In this document: in pieces, positions 37,835 to 46,234 of the stretch | How the letters are laid out: each line of letters opens with the position of its first letter | Position numbering within the stretch: position 1 is the stretch's first letter | Source of the DNA: Lacinutrix sp. Hel_I_90 | GTDB taxonomy: Bacteria > Bacteroidota > Bacteroidia > Flavobacteriales > Flavobacteriaceae | Length of the DNA stretch: 64,000 bases | Direction of reading: 5' to 3' | Assembly: GCF_000934685.1 (NCBI RefSeq) | Contig: NZ_JYNQ01000001.1 | Location: 1,104,501 to 1,168,500, forward strand | Notes under the pieces: model-generated | Told to the model about the DNA's origin: nothing | The model's input: the letters and a program-made list of their open reading frames with translations, nothing else | Database searches by the model: none | Made by a program: the position numbers and the translations under genes

Positions 37835-38325
37835 TACTTGATTACTGGAGATAATGGTGTTGCTACAACTGGTGCGTTTGGATCTGGCTTTACAAAAGCT
37901 GTGATCTTAACTACTTCTCTACCTTTTTCTGTATTTGCTGTTACTGTAATCGCTTTAGATACTTTATTAGTACCAGAACCATTAAACTTTACCGTAAACT
38001 GTCCTTCTTCTCCAGGAGCTAAAGGCGCTCTTGACCAATCTTCTGGCACAGTACATCCACAAGTACTTTTAATATCTGTAATCACTAAAGGTGCTTCACC
38101 CGTATTTTTGTATTTAAATACAGTCTCTACTGGCGTTTTAGCGATAATTTCACCAAAGTCATGCTCTGTTTTTTCAAATGTTAAAACGGGATATACAGAA
38201 GAAGCCGCATCTCTATCTGCTGCTGCTGCTACCTTGTTATCATCAATTTTTTGTGCTGCATCTTCTTTACAAGATGTAAATGCAATCAAGCATAATGCGC
38301 TTAATGCTAATACTACTTTTTTCAT
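37834..38325 (-). CDS. DUF1573 lipoprotein
   Basis: 163 residues. Lipobox FTSC (Cys about 19) and a single DUF1573 Ig-like beta domain (about 48-150: FEKTEHDFGEIIAKTPVETVFKYKNTGEAPLVI, with STCGCT). The family is abundant in Bacteroidota envelopes; its function is not defined. It lies between nusB and yajC, an arrangement typical of Flavobacteriaceae, with a one-base overlap into yajC. Residues 25-45 are Ala/Asp-rich low-complexity linker. Confidence 0.92.
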   Translation of the reverse strand: MKKVVLALSALCLIAFTSCKEDAAQKIDDNKVAAAADRDAASSVYPVLTFEKTEHDFGEIIAKTPVETVFKYKNTGEAPLVITDIKSTCGCTVPEDWSRAPLAPGEEGQFTVKFNGSGTNKVSKAITVTANTEKGREVVKITAFVKPDPNAPVVATPLSPVIK

Positions 38326-38378
38326 AATTATTTTAATTTTGCTATTATTTGGTGGGTAAAAATAAGAATATTTTTTGT

Positions 38379-39323
38379 TTACATCAATCCTCTACCCATT
38401 TTATTTAAATTTCCATTGTCTTGATATTCTTTAATGATCTTATCTAAAATACCGTTAATGAACACACTACTCTTTGGTGTTGAATACTCCTTAGAGATTT
38501 CTAAGTACTCATTGATGGTTACTTTTGTTGGTATAGACGGGAATTTCTGAATCTCACAAACGCCCATTTTTAGCAGTAAATAATCAATAGTAGCAATACG
38601 ATCTGAATCCCAATTGGTGGTCTTTTTTGAAATCTCCTGCGTTAAGGCATTTTGATTTAATAAGGTTTTCCTAAACAAATCGATTGCAAATTGCTTATCC
38701 TCTAAGTCTTTGTATAATTTTGGTATAAAATGAAACGCGTTAGAATCTTTTTTAACTTTACGTAATAACTTAGCGATAGAAGTGTTTACCGTTGGCAAAT
38801 CGTCTAACCATGTTAAATGCTTATCTTCGATATAATCGTAAAGTTTGTCATTGGGAGCTATTATCTCTTTAAAGACATCTACTATAAAATCTCTATCTTC
38901 TTTAAAATCTGAAGTTTTAGTTTTAAGATAGTCTGCATACAAATCACTCGCTAAAATAGCTTTAAAAATAATTTCAACATATTCGCTATCTAATTCCCAG
39001 TTATTAATATGAGCGTCGTCAAACTTTGCGTGAAGCTGCTCGTTATTTTTAAGCAAAGCCAGAACTTGATTATTAACAAACTTACGATTTGGGTTTTTTT
39101 CTTCGTCGGTTGGTAAGTGCTTTTGACTGGATTTCTCCAGGTGATTCTCCGCGCGTTTTTGAACTTCAATCAACAAGGACAAGAGTAACAAGTATAAATT
39201 ATACATATTATCTATACTGTTAAGTAAAAACCGCTGATCTTTCGAAAAATCATCACTCTCTGTACCTTTAAAGGCATAAAGGACTTGCATTACTTTTATT
39301 CTAATATGTCTTCTACTTAGCAT
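38379..39323 (-). CDS. nusB: Transcription antitermination factor NusB
   Basis: 314 residues, about twice enteric NusB, as usual in Bacteroidota, with an N-terminal helical extension. The start MLSRRHIRIKVMQVLYAF and the C-terminal core (IDYLLLKMGVCEIQKFPSIPTKVTINEYLEISKEYSTPKSSVFINGILDKI) match the RNA-binding NusB fold. It works with NusE/S10 on rRNA antitermination. First gene of the nusB-DUF1573-yajC unit. A -7-like box upstream sits in front of the terminator of the preceding gene (see findings). Confidence 0.95.
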   Translation of the reverse strand: MLSRRHIRIKVMQVLYAFKGTESDDFSKDQRFLLNSIDNMYNLYLLLLSLLIEVQKRAENHLEKSSQKHLPTDEEKNPNRKFVNNQVLALLKNNEQLHAKFDDAHINNWELDSEYVEIIFKAILASDLYADYLKTKTSDFKEDRDFIVDVFKEIIAPNDKLYDYIEDKHLTWLDDLPTVNTSIAKLLRKVKKDSNAFHFIPKLYKDLEDKQFAIDLFRKTLLNQNALTQEISKKTTNWDSDRIATIDYLLLKMGVCEIQKFPSIPTKVTINEYLEISKEYSTPKSSVFINGILDKIIKEYQDNGNLNKMGRGLM

Positions 39324-39344
39324 CTTTACAAAGAACTTGGTGTT

Positions 39345-39380
39345 AAAAAAGGCGAAAATGATAGTTTATCATTTTCGCCT
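39345..39380 (-). terminator. Terminator of the leucine-dehydrogenase gene, in front of nusB
   Basis: 14-bp perfect stem AGGCGAAAATGATA/TATCATTTTCGCCT (39350-39363 and 39367-39380), loop of 3 nt, with T-tract in the minus direction. The stem also ends with A-rich sequence on the other side. Strong intrinsic terminator. Confidence 0.85.
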
Positions 39381-39381
39381 G

Positions 39382-39389
39382 CAAAAATA
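39382..39389 (-). promoter_or_regulatory. nusB: -7-like element just before the terminator hairpin upstream of nusB
   Basis: Minus-strand TATTTTTG followed by GC. If used, the nusB transcript would begin at the terminator hairpin. The nearest TTG is 26 nt upstream, too far, so the promoter is uncertain. Confidence 0.35.
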
Positions 39390-39406
39390 GTATAATTTAC
39401 GTATAA

Positions 39407-40513
39407 CTAGCTATTCAAATTTTCTTTTTTTCTGGCATCAATTCTACTTTGTGCAAGATTTAAAGCTGCCTGGTGCGTTGTGATGCTATTTGCTTCTGCG
39501 TTGCTTAAAATTTCTAACGTTGTATTGTAGATGTTTTCAGTTTTACGCATGATTTCAGCTTTACCATAATTTTCCAACTCCGCGTACACATTAATAATTC
39601 CGCCGGCGTTAATTAAAAAATCTGGTGCATAAACAATACCCTTATCCTGAAGCATTTGTCCGTGAACCTTTTCATTTGCCAATTGGTTATTTGCTGCACC
39701 AGCAATCACTTTAGCTTGAATATTAATAATCGTGTTATTATTAATCGTTGCTCCCAAAGCACATGGGGCATAAATATCTACTGCTTCGCTATATAAGTCT
39801 TTTCCTCTATAAATAGTTGCATTGTATTTCTTACTTACTTCTTCAAGACGCGCTTCATTTATATCACTAATAATAACATTAGCACCTTCATTTGTTAAAT
39901 GCTCTACTAAGCTTTCTCCAACATGACCAATACCTTGAACGATAACCGATTTACCTTCTAGAACATCTGTTCCAAATTTAAATTTCGCTGCTGCTTTCAT
40001 TCCCATAAAAACACCGTAAGCTGTAATTGGCGACGGATTTCCTGCTCCTCCAATACTTTCAGAAATTCCCGTAACATAAGGTGTAACTGTACGTACTAAA
40101 TCCATATCGCTGGTTTCCATACCTACATCTTCTGCTGTGATATATTTTCCACTTAAAGAATGTACAAACTCCCCAAAACGTAACATCAGTTCTGGCGATT
40201 TTTGGGTTTTGGCATCTCCAATAATAACGGCTTTACCGCCACCAAGATTTAAACCCGTAATTGCAGATTTATAAGTCATGCCTCGAGATAATCGTAAGGC
40301 ATCATTTAAGGCTTCCCACTCATTGGCATAATTCCACATTCTTGTGCCCCCTAAAGCAGGACCCAATACCGTATTATGAATACCAATTATTGCTTTTAAA
40401 CCTGTATCTTTGTCGTTGCAAAAAACAATTTGCTCATGATCATCGAAAGATAATTGACCAAAAACGGGGTCAATTTTGTGTAATTCGTTTGCGCTTATAA
40501 CTTGTTGAACCAT
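39407..40513 (-). CDS. Leucine/Glu/Phe/Val dehydrogenase
   Basis: 368 residues, normal for leucine dehydrogenases. It performs NAD-dependent oxidative deamination of branched-chain amino acids in the cytoplasm. Motifs: catalytic Lys region GMTYKSAITGLNLGGGKAVIIGD, TAEDVGMETSDMD, the Rossmann loop VQGIGHVGESLVEHL, and AGAANNQLANE. Annotated by family; the exact amino-acid preference cannot be told. It has a complete promoter and a strong terminator, so it is monocistronic. Confidence 0.93.
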   Translation of the reverse strand: MVQQVISANELHKIDPVFGQLSFDDHEQIVFCNDKDTGLKAIIGIHNTVLGPALGGTRMWNYANEWEALNDALRLSRGMTYKSAITGLNLGGGKAVIIGDAKTQKSPELMLRFGEFVHSLSGKYITAEDVGMETSDMDLVRTVTPYVTGISESIGGAGNPSPITAYGVFMGMKAAAKFKFGTDVLEGKSVIVQGIGHVGESLVEHLTNEGANVIISDINEARLEEVSKKYNATIYRGKDLYSEAVDIYAPCALGATINNNTIINIQAKVIAGAANNQLANEKVHGQMLQDKGIVYAPDFLINAGGIINVYAELENYGKAEIMRKTENIYNTTLEILSNAEANSITTHQAALNLAQSRIDARKKENLNS

Positions 40514-40569
40514 TACCTTTTTAGTTTAATTTGTTAAATTGAAAATACATATTTTGTAAAAACAAGGTG

Positions 40570-40600
40570 CAAAAATAATCTAATATTAGTATTATTTCAA
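40570..40600 (-). promoter_or_regulatory. Promoter of the leucine-dehydrogenase gene
   Basis: Minus strand: TTG (40598-40600), 20 nt, TATTTTTG (40570-40577), about 56 nt upstream of the ATG. Complete match. Confidence 0.75.
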
Positions 40601-40657
40601 AAATATAACCGTTAAAATACGAAATTGCTAAAAAATTAAAAACAACCTATTTGGTAA

Positions 40658-42418
40658 ATGAAAGAATTACAGCATCTCAACAAGTATTTCTTAAAGTATA
40701 AAACGCAAGTTATTATTGGTATTATTATTACCATAGTTTCCAATCTGTTTAGTGTATTAGTTCCAAACTTAATTGGTAAAACTATCGATATTGTAAATAC
40801 CCAAATTGAAAATCCAGAAAGGAGTCTCTCCGTATTTAAAGCTGAGTTACTGGAAATAATTCTTTATGTTATTGGTACAGCCGTCGCCGCTGGGATTCTT
40901 ACTTTTTTTATGCGACAAACCATTATTAATGTCTCGCGGTATGTCGAGTATGATCTCAAAAATGAAATTTACCAACAGTACCAAAAACTGTCTTTAAACT
41001 TTTATAAGAAAAACAGGACCGGAGATTTAATGAACCGCATTAGTGAAGACGTTGGTAAAGTACGTATGTATGCTGGACCTGCTATTATGTACAGTTTTAA
41101 TACCATAACCCTATTTGTGGTTGCTTTAATCTTTATGTTTAGGCAAGCTCCACTTTTAACGTTTTACACGATTATTCCACTACCTATTCTATCGCTTATT
41201 ATTTACAAAATAAGCAAGGAAATTCATAAACGCAGTACAGCTGTACAACTAAATTTATCAAAATTATCAGAATTTACACAGGAAGCTTTTAGTGGTATTT
41301 CTGTGATTAAAGCTTACGGAATAGAGCCTCAAACTCAAAAAAACTTTAATCATTTAGCAGAACAAAGCAAAGCGAAACACGTGCATTTAGAAAGAATTCA
41401 CGCTTTCTTTTTCCCAATGATGATCTTATTAATAGGCATCAGTAATGTGATTGTTATCTATGTTGGAGGTAACCAATATATAAATGGTGAAATTTCCTTA
41501 GGAAACATACTAGAGTTTATTATTTATGTAAATATGTTAACTTGGCCAGTAGCCACTGTAGGTTGGGTCACATCGATTGTACAACAAGCTGAAGCCTCAC
41601 AAAAACGAATTAATGAATTTCTAAATGTGGAACCAGAAATTCAAAACACGATAGAAGCACCTTCAAAAATCAACGGAAATATTGAGTTTAAGGATGTTCA
41701 TTTTACTTACGACGACACCAATATTAAAGCATTACAAGGTGTTAGTTTTAAAGTAAACTCAGGTGAAACCTTGGCTATTATAGGAAAAACAGGCTCGGGA
41801 AAAACGACCATTCTAGACCTCATTGGTCGATTATATGATATTGATAAAGGCGCACTACTTATTGATGGGCAACCCATAAACAAACTCAACTTAACCAGCT
41901 TACGTGATGCTATTGGTTATGTGCCACAAGAAGCCTTTTTGTTTAGTGACACCATAAATAATAATATTAAGTTTGGGAAAGAGCAGGCTACAGATGAAGA
42001 AGTCATTCAAGCAGCAAAAAATGCGCAAGTACATAAAAACATCAGCGAATTCACAAATGGCTACAACACTATTTTAGGTGAGCGTGGTATTACGCTTTCT
42101 GGCGGACAAAAACAGCGTGTTTCTATCGCCAGAGCGATTATAAAAGCGCCTAAAATTTTATTATTTGATGATTGTTTGTCTGCTGTAGACACAGAAACCG
42201 AAGAAAAAATACTTAAAAACCTCAGCAAAGTGTCTTCAGGAAAAACAACCATTATTGTGAGTCACAGAATTTCTTCAGCTAAAAACGCAGATCAGATTAT
42301 TGTACTAGATAATGGTAAGATTGTACAACAAGGCACACACAACCAACTTATTGAAACCCAAGGATACTATAACACCCTTTACACTAAGCAATTAAGCAAA
42401 GACCCTTCACTTGAGTAA
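40658..42418 (+). CDS. ABC transporter, fused permease and ATPase (MsbA/multidrug type)
   Basis: 586 residues. Six transmembrane helices in the first about 310 residues and an ATP-binding domain with Walker A GKTGSGKT, Q-loop VPQEAF, signature LSGGQKQR, Walker B ILLFDDCLSAVD and the switch His in IVSHRIS. It works as a homodimer or heterodimer exporter of lipids or drugs; the substrate is unknown. Single gene, with the dehydrogenase gene divergent upstream. Confidence 0.93.
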   Translation: MKELQHLNKYFLKYKTQVIIGIIITIVSNLFSVLVPNLIGKTIDIVNTQIENPERSLSVFKAELLEIILYVIGTAVAAGILTFFMRQTIINVSRYVEYDLKNEIYQQYQKLSLNFYKKNRTGDLMNRISEDVGKVRMYAGPAIMYSFNTITLFVVALIFMFRQAPLLTFYTIIPLPILSLIIYKISKEIHKRSTAVQLNLSKLSEFTQEAFSGISVIKAYGIEPQTQKNFNHLAEQSKAKHVHLERIHAFFFPMMILLIGISNVIVIYVGGNQYINGEISLGNILEFIIYVNMLTWPVATVGWVTSIVQQAEASQKRINEFLNVEPEIQNTIEAPSKINGNIEFKDVHFTYDDTNIKALQGVSFKVNSGETLAIIGKTGSGKTTILDLIGRLYDIDKGALLIDGQPINKLNLTSLRDAIGYVPQEAFLFSDTINNNIKFGKEQATDEEVIQAAKNAQVHKNISEFTNGYNTILGERGITLSGGQKQRVSIARAIIKAPKILLFDDCLSAVDTETEEKILKNLSKVSSGKTTIIVSHRISSAKNADQIIVLDNGKIVQQGTHNQLIETQGYYNTLYTKQLSKDPSLE

Positions 42419-42451
42419 TTAATACCTGTTATAAAAGAAAACACTAAAATG

Positions 42452-42481
42452 TTGGATGGTATCAATTTTTTTATATTTTTG
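42452..42481 (+). promoter_or_regulatory. Promoter of the DUF3276 gene
   Basis: TTG (42452-42454), 19 nt, TATTTTTG (42474-42481), 26 bp before the ATG. Complete match to the Bacteroidota consensus. Confidence 0.78.
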
Positions 42482-42507
42482 AAAGACTAATAACAACATA
42501 AAGCATT

Positions 42508-42912
42508 ATGCATAATAACGAGATGATGGAGAAAGAGGAAATTTACTCTAAAGTTTTAAGAGCTGGAAGACGTACTTATTTTTTTGATGTTCGCGCTACA
42601 AAAGCAGAAGATTACTACTTAACGATTACGGAAAGTAAAAAATTCACAAACGATGATGGTTCATTTCATTATAAAAAACACAAAATCTATTTGTACAAAG
42701 AGGATTTTTCTGAATTCAATAGTATTTTAAAAGAGATGACTGATTATGTGATTAATGAAAAGGGAAATGAAGTGATTAGTGATCGCCATCAAAAAGACTT
42801 TAAAAAGGAATACGATAGTTCTGAAACTACTTTAGAAACGGAAACGCCTTCAACAGATGAAAGTACAACCGCTGAAAGTCGTTTTACAGATATCGACTTC
42901 GATGACATCTAA
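42508..42912 (+). CDS. DUF3276 PUR-like nucleic-acid-binding protein
   Basis: 134 residues. The core EEIYSKVLRAGRRTYFFDVRATKAEDYYLTITESKKF matches the DUF3276/PUR-alpha repeat family found throughout Bacteroidota, small RNA/DNA-binding proteins that are often strongly expressed. The C-terminal about 30 residues are an acidic Ser/Thr/Glu-rich tail. Two Met codons at positions 6 and 7 are alternative starts. It has a consensus promoter and a strong terminator, consistent with high monocistronic expression. Confidence 0.9.
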   Translation: MHNNEMMEKEEIYSKVLRAGRRTYFFDVRATKAEDYYLTITESKKFTNDDGSFHYKKHKIYLYKEDFSEFNSILKEMTDYVINEKGNEVISDRHQKDFKKEYDSSETTLETETPSTDESTTAESRFTDIDFDDI

Positions 42913-42944
42913 AAAATTACAGCTCTAGTTTTAGATTTACAATT

Positions 42945-42985
42945 AAAAAAAGCCAATTCTTATTTAGGAATTGGCTTTTTTATTT
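42945..42985 (+). terminator. Terminator of the DUF3276 gene
   Basis: Stem AAAAAAGCCAATTC/GAATTGGCTTTTTT (42946-42959 and 42968-42981) with an 8-nt loop and T-rich tail, 30 bp past the stop. It could also serve the convergent csaA-like gene. Confidence 0.88.
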
Positions 42986-43021
42986 TATTTTTTTGAAGGC
43001 TAAAGACTGAAGACCGCAAAA

Positions 43022-43357
43022 CTAACTCACCACACTCCCATTAGGTACTTTATGCTCAGGTTTTAGCAAAATCACATCTTTACCGTCTACAGCACCAACA
43101 ACTAAACAATCACTCATAAAATTAGCTATTTGCTTTTTTGGGAAGTTAACCACCGCTAAAATTTGCCGATTTAATAAGGCTTCTTTCTTATAACGGGTGG
43201 TGATTTGAGCAGAGGTCTTTTTTACGCCCAATAAACCAAAGTCAATCGTTAATTGGTACGCAGGCTTTCTTGCTTTGGGAAAATCGCTGACCTCTATAAT
43301 TGTACCTACACGAATATCTGCCTTTGTAAAGTCTTCAAATTGAATGGTATTGCTCAT
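43022..43357 (-). CDS. csaA: CsaA-like tRNA-binding protein
   Basis: 111 residues, full length for CsaA. A single OB-fold tRNA-binding domain: FTKADIRVGTIIEVSDFPKARKPAYQLTIDFG, SAQITTRY and PNGSVV, typical of CsaA/EMAP-II-like domains. CsaA is a cytoplasmic homodimer proposed to act as a secretion-related chaperone; it also binds tRNA. It is convergent with the DUF3276 gene and shares its terminator region. Confidence 0.92.
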   Translation of the reverse strand: MSNTIQFEDFTKADIRVGTIIEVSDFPKARKPAYQLTIDFGLLGVKKTSAQITTRYKKEALLNRQILAVVNFPKKQIANFMSDCLVVGAVDGKDVILLKPEHKVPNGSVVS

Positions 43358-43492
43358 GAGTTAAATATATGAAAGTCCAGGTTATAGTTAAAAAATTAAA
43401 AAAATTGTAATTGATTCTATAGTAATGAAAAAATATCAAAATATAACTTGTTTTGCTGCAACACACAATAAGTAATAATGTGCAGATACATT

Positions 43493-44035
43493 TTAATACC
43501 ACCCTTCACGCGCCATCAAACGCTCAATATGTGCATAATGATGCAGGCTGTGCCAGGCATACATTCCTAAATTTTCTTTTAAAGCAATCGTTTTATTCCC
43601 ATCTGGATGAATAAACGTGCGTTCTAAATCCTGTTCACTTAAACCTTTTATAAAATAGACTAATTTTGAATGTACCACCTTTAGATGTAATAACGAGGTT
43701 TCTATTGGGGCGCTGTAATCGTGCAATTCTGACCAAGCCAGTTCATCATAGGCTTTAATAGTAGGATTGGTCTCTGTCATCGCCCATTTAAAGCGACAAT
43801 AACTGTGAAGGTGACTATCGCTAACATGATGTATTACTTGTCTCACGGTCCATCCACCTGGTCGATAAGGAGTGTCTAATTGTTCTTCGGTGAGATCTTT
43901 AACCAGCTGTTCTAATCGTTTCGGAAAGTACTCCAGAACTTCAATCCACTCTTTAACCTGATTTTCAGTGATGTGTTTTGGACAAACAGTTTTACCAATT
44001 GGGTATTTAAGTTGCTCTAATTCTTGATCTGTCAT
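43493..44035 (-). CDS. YfiT/DinB_2-family putative metal-dependent enzyme (bacillithiol-transferase type)
   Basis: 180 residues from ATG 44035 (MTDQELEQLKYPIGK). An in-frame ATG 11 codons earlier gives an atypical start. The four-helix DinB-like fold has three expected metal His in VIHHVSDSH and the HSLHHYAHI end, matching YfiT, whose relatives transfer thiols such as bacillithiol. The motif RPGGWTVRQVIHHVSDSHLHSY is diagnostic. The substrate in this organism is unknown. Confidence 0.9.
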   Translation of the reverse strand: MTDQELEQLKYPIGKTVCPKHITENQVKEWIEVLEYFPKRLEQLVKDLTEEQLDTPYRPGGWTVRQVIHHVSDSHLHSYCRFKWAMTETNPTIKAYDELAWSELHDYSAPIETSLLHLKVVHSKLVYFIKGLSEQDLERTFIHPDGNKTIALKENLGMYAWHSLHHYAHIERLMAREGWY

Positions 44036-44189
44036 GCTATAAATGTAATGAATTTGGCTAAACCTCAAGTATTCAAATTTAAGAATCTGACGCTACTTCA
44101 GAGTTAAAAAACAACAGGTATTATCTATATTTAAAGTTTATTTGTCATCACGCCAACTCAATTATTAAAGCCTATACCTAAAAGACCAT

Positions 44190-45146
44190 TTATACCACAC
44201 CTTTATTCCAAACAGGAACCTTAAACAACCGGCTAAGTTTTATCATATCACTTAAAATATAATCTTTATCCCCATGATTTAGTAAATTATGTCGTTCTCC
44301 ATTTAGAGTAATAACATTTAATTCGTAACTAAAATAACTTCCTGATGAATGGCTTTCTGTAAACTTTTCCAGTAATTGCAATGCGTGTATGTGTTGAAAA
44401 GGAAGCGTTTTTCCATCAATACTAACTTTTCTTTTACTAGTATTCACGTATGCTTTTGGAGTGAAAATAAGAAGCAGCATGAATCCTATTAGTAAAAAGG
44501 GGCCGCCTGAGGTAAAAAATAGCTTACCGGCTTTCATAAGTGTAAGAGAGACGTCGTAAATTTGGTAATATTCAACAAAAGAAAGTACCACATAATTGAG
44601 TCCTATTAGAAAAAAGCTCCAAGCAACTACTTTTGTTAAAGAGCTCGAAATTATCTTGTACCCGTTGTGTGTTTTTTTTAATACTTCACTCGCAAAATTG
44701 CTACCTGAGCGCTCAACACCTACCCATGCTATTCGTTGCCCGATAGCATCACTATCAGGATCTTCAAACGTGAAATCTACCTTTTCATTCTTAGGTGCTG
44801 TTTTCTTTTTGGTAGAGATATAGCCAGAGACAACCATACCGACTCCCATAAATGCTAAAACAAACAACATCCCTCCTGTTTTATAATAAACAAAAACCTC
44901 GCGCTGATATGCCGCTGTATGGATAGGCACTGTAATTTCCAATTTTTTGATTGTCTGTAAATCTTTCCTTGTTGGTTCTGTTAACTGTTGTAAAGAATCT
45001 AAGGTGACAACATCCTGTTGAAGTCCTATCTTTTTAGTGTTATACACTGTATATTTTCCTTGTATCTCAGGAACGATTACAAAAATTAAAACACCAATAG
45101 GGATTAAAAAGAAAAGCCACGATGGCTTAATATGTAGAGATTTCAT
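44190..45146 (-). CDS. Membrane protein of unknown function
   Basis: 318 residues from ATG 45146 (MKSLHIKPSWLFFLIPIG). A longer start at 45203 adds 19 residues without known homologues. About four transmembrane helices (residues about 8-26, 85-110, 163-185, 200-225), then a C-terminal domain (about 230-318, STSKRKVSIDGKTLPFQHIHALQLLEK) like the bacterial PH-type or YcxB-like domains. No enzyme motif. The large N-terminal loop (between helix 1 and 2) should be outside. Not recognised further. Confidence 0.65.
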   Translation of the reverse strand: MKSLHIKPSWLFFLIPIGVLIFVIVPEIQGKYTVYNTKKIGLQQDVVTLDSLQQLTEPTRKDLQTIKKLEITVPIHTAAYQREVFVYYKTGGMLFVLAFMGVGMVVSGYISTKKKTAPKNEKVDFTFEDPDSDAIGQRIAWVGVERSGSNFASEVLKKTHNGYKIISSSLTKVVAWSFFLIGLNYVVLSFVEYYQIYDVSLTLMKAGKLFFTSGGPFLLIGFMLLLIFTPKAYVNTSKRKVSIDGKTLPFQHIHALQLLEKFTESHSSGSYFSYELNVITLNGERHNLLNHGDKDYILSDMIKLSRLFKVPVWNKGVV

Positions 45147-45395
45147 TATGTTTTTTTTCAATTTTAAAGTAGTTTGCGCATTTATTAAAATGCCTTTATC
45201 CACTTTTTGTCTAACTTAATTATTTGAGAAACATAAATACTTATCAAGTTAAGCAGTTGCACTAATTCGTAACTTCCAGTGTGTATAAAAACAACAAAGT
45301 TACTGACAAGTCTGAATAAGGAAGGAAACGAAAGTTTTTAAAGCATAACACTTTACGCGCTCACGCGTTTAGCTAATAACTAAAAATAACAGCCA

Positions 45396-46088
45396 TTATT
45401 TTTTCTCATAAACTTCAACAAAACGTTTTGCTCTACTATTTCCAGTATTATATTTTAGAGCCTTTTTATAATTTTCATAAGCTTGCAAACTGTCGCCGCT
45501 TCTTGCATAGGCATCTGCTAAACTGTCATACACATTATCACTAGTTGGATGCAAGGTTGCATTTATTTTAAAAATAGCTATAGCATCCTTATAGTTTTCC
45601 TCACGCAGTTGCTGATAACCAAATCTGTTAAAAGCATGCTCATTTAAAAAGGTACTGGTTGAGTCTTCTTTTTTAATTTTCAAATAACCCGCCAGTGCTT
45701 TATCATATTGCTTATTATTCAAATACACACTCGGTACATCCATGGAGTCTGCTAACTTGATGTAATCGTAAGTGATGGCCTCCTCATCCTCTGAAATAAC
45801 AGAAAGATAATGCGCCTTGGTTTCAGGATGGGTAACAAACTGCATTTTCTTATTAAGTTCTTTTACAAAGAACACATGCTTTCCTAAGTGTATTGGTTCT
45901 ATGTTGTCTTTACCTCTCCATTTTAAAAACAGTTTCTGGTCTTTAAAATAAACGGCTATAACTTCATCTGGTGTAAATAAATAGCGCCCCGTATTCTCTT
46001 TAATAAACTCTGGAGTGTATTCTACATTTTTAGAGCAACTAAAACAGATACCTGTTAATGTAAAAAGAATTAAAAATTTGGTTTTCAT
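45396..46088 (-). CDS. TPR lipoprotein of unknown function
   Basis: 230 residues. Lipobox CFSC (Cys about 18), then a beta-rich part (about 30-110) and C-terminal TPR-like helices (about 115-228: NKQYDKALAGYLKI, YQQLREENYKDAIAIFKINATLHP, DNVYDSLADAYARSGDSLQAYENYKKALKY). Such proteins often follow a serine hydrolase or act as envelope scaffolds. A minus-strand terminator upstream separates it from the repeat array. No partner gene is next to it. Confidence 0.8.
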   Translation of the reverse strand: MKTKFLILFTLTGICFSCSKNVEYTPEFIKENTGRYLFTPDEVIAVYFKDQKLFLKWRGKDNIEPIHLGKHVFFVKELNKKMQFVTHPETKAHYLSVISEDEEAITYDYIKLADSMDVPSVYLNNKQYDKALAGYLKIKKEDSTSTFLNEHAFNRFGYQQLREENYKDAIAIFKINATLHPTSDNVYDSLADAYARSGDSLQAYENYKKALKYNTGNSRAKRFVEVYEKK

Positions 46089-46127
46089 AATGATTTTGGT
46101 TGATGATTAAACATACTAAGAGGCCAT

Positions 46128-46157
46128 AAAAAAACGCCTCATATAAATGAGACGTTT
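46128..46157 (-). terminator. Minus-strand terminator beyond the 78-bp array
   Basis: Arms AAACGCCTCAT (46132-46142) and ATGAGACGTTT (46147-46157), loop 4 nt, with a T-tract in the minus direction from the A-run at 46128-46134. The single non-Watson-Crick position is U·G on the minus transcript but C·A on the plus transcript, so the minus strand is the functional one. It would end transcripts that come from the cyclophilin-FKBP gene through the array. Confidence 0.75.
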
Positions 46158-46234
46158 CAAACTTATTTTTGTTACAGATTCTTAAGATTTTGATCAAGAG
46201 TAATCCGCAACTTTTTAAAATAGTGTTCCTTTTT

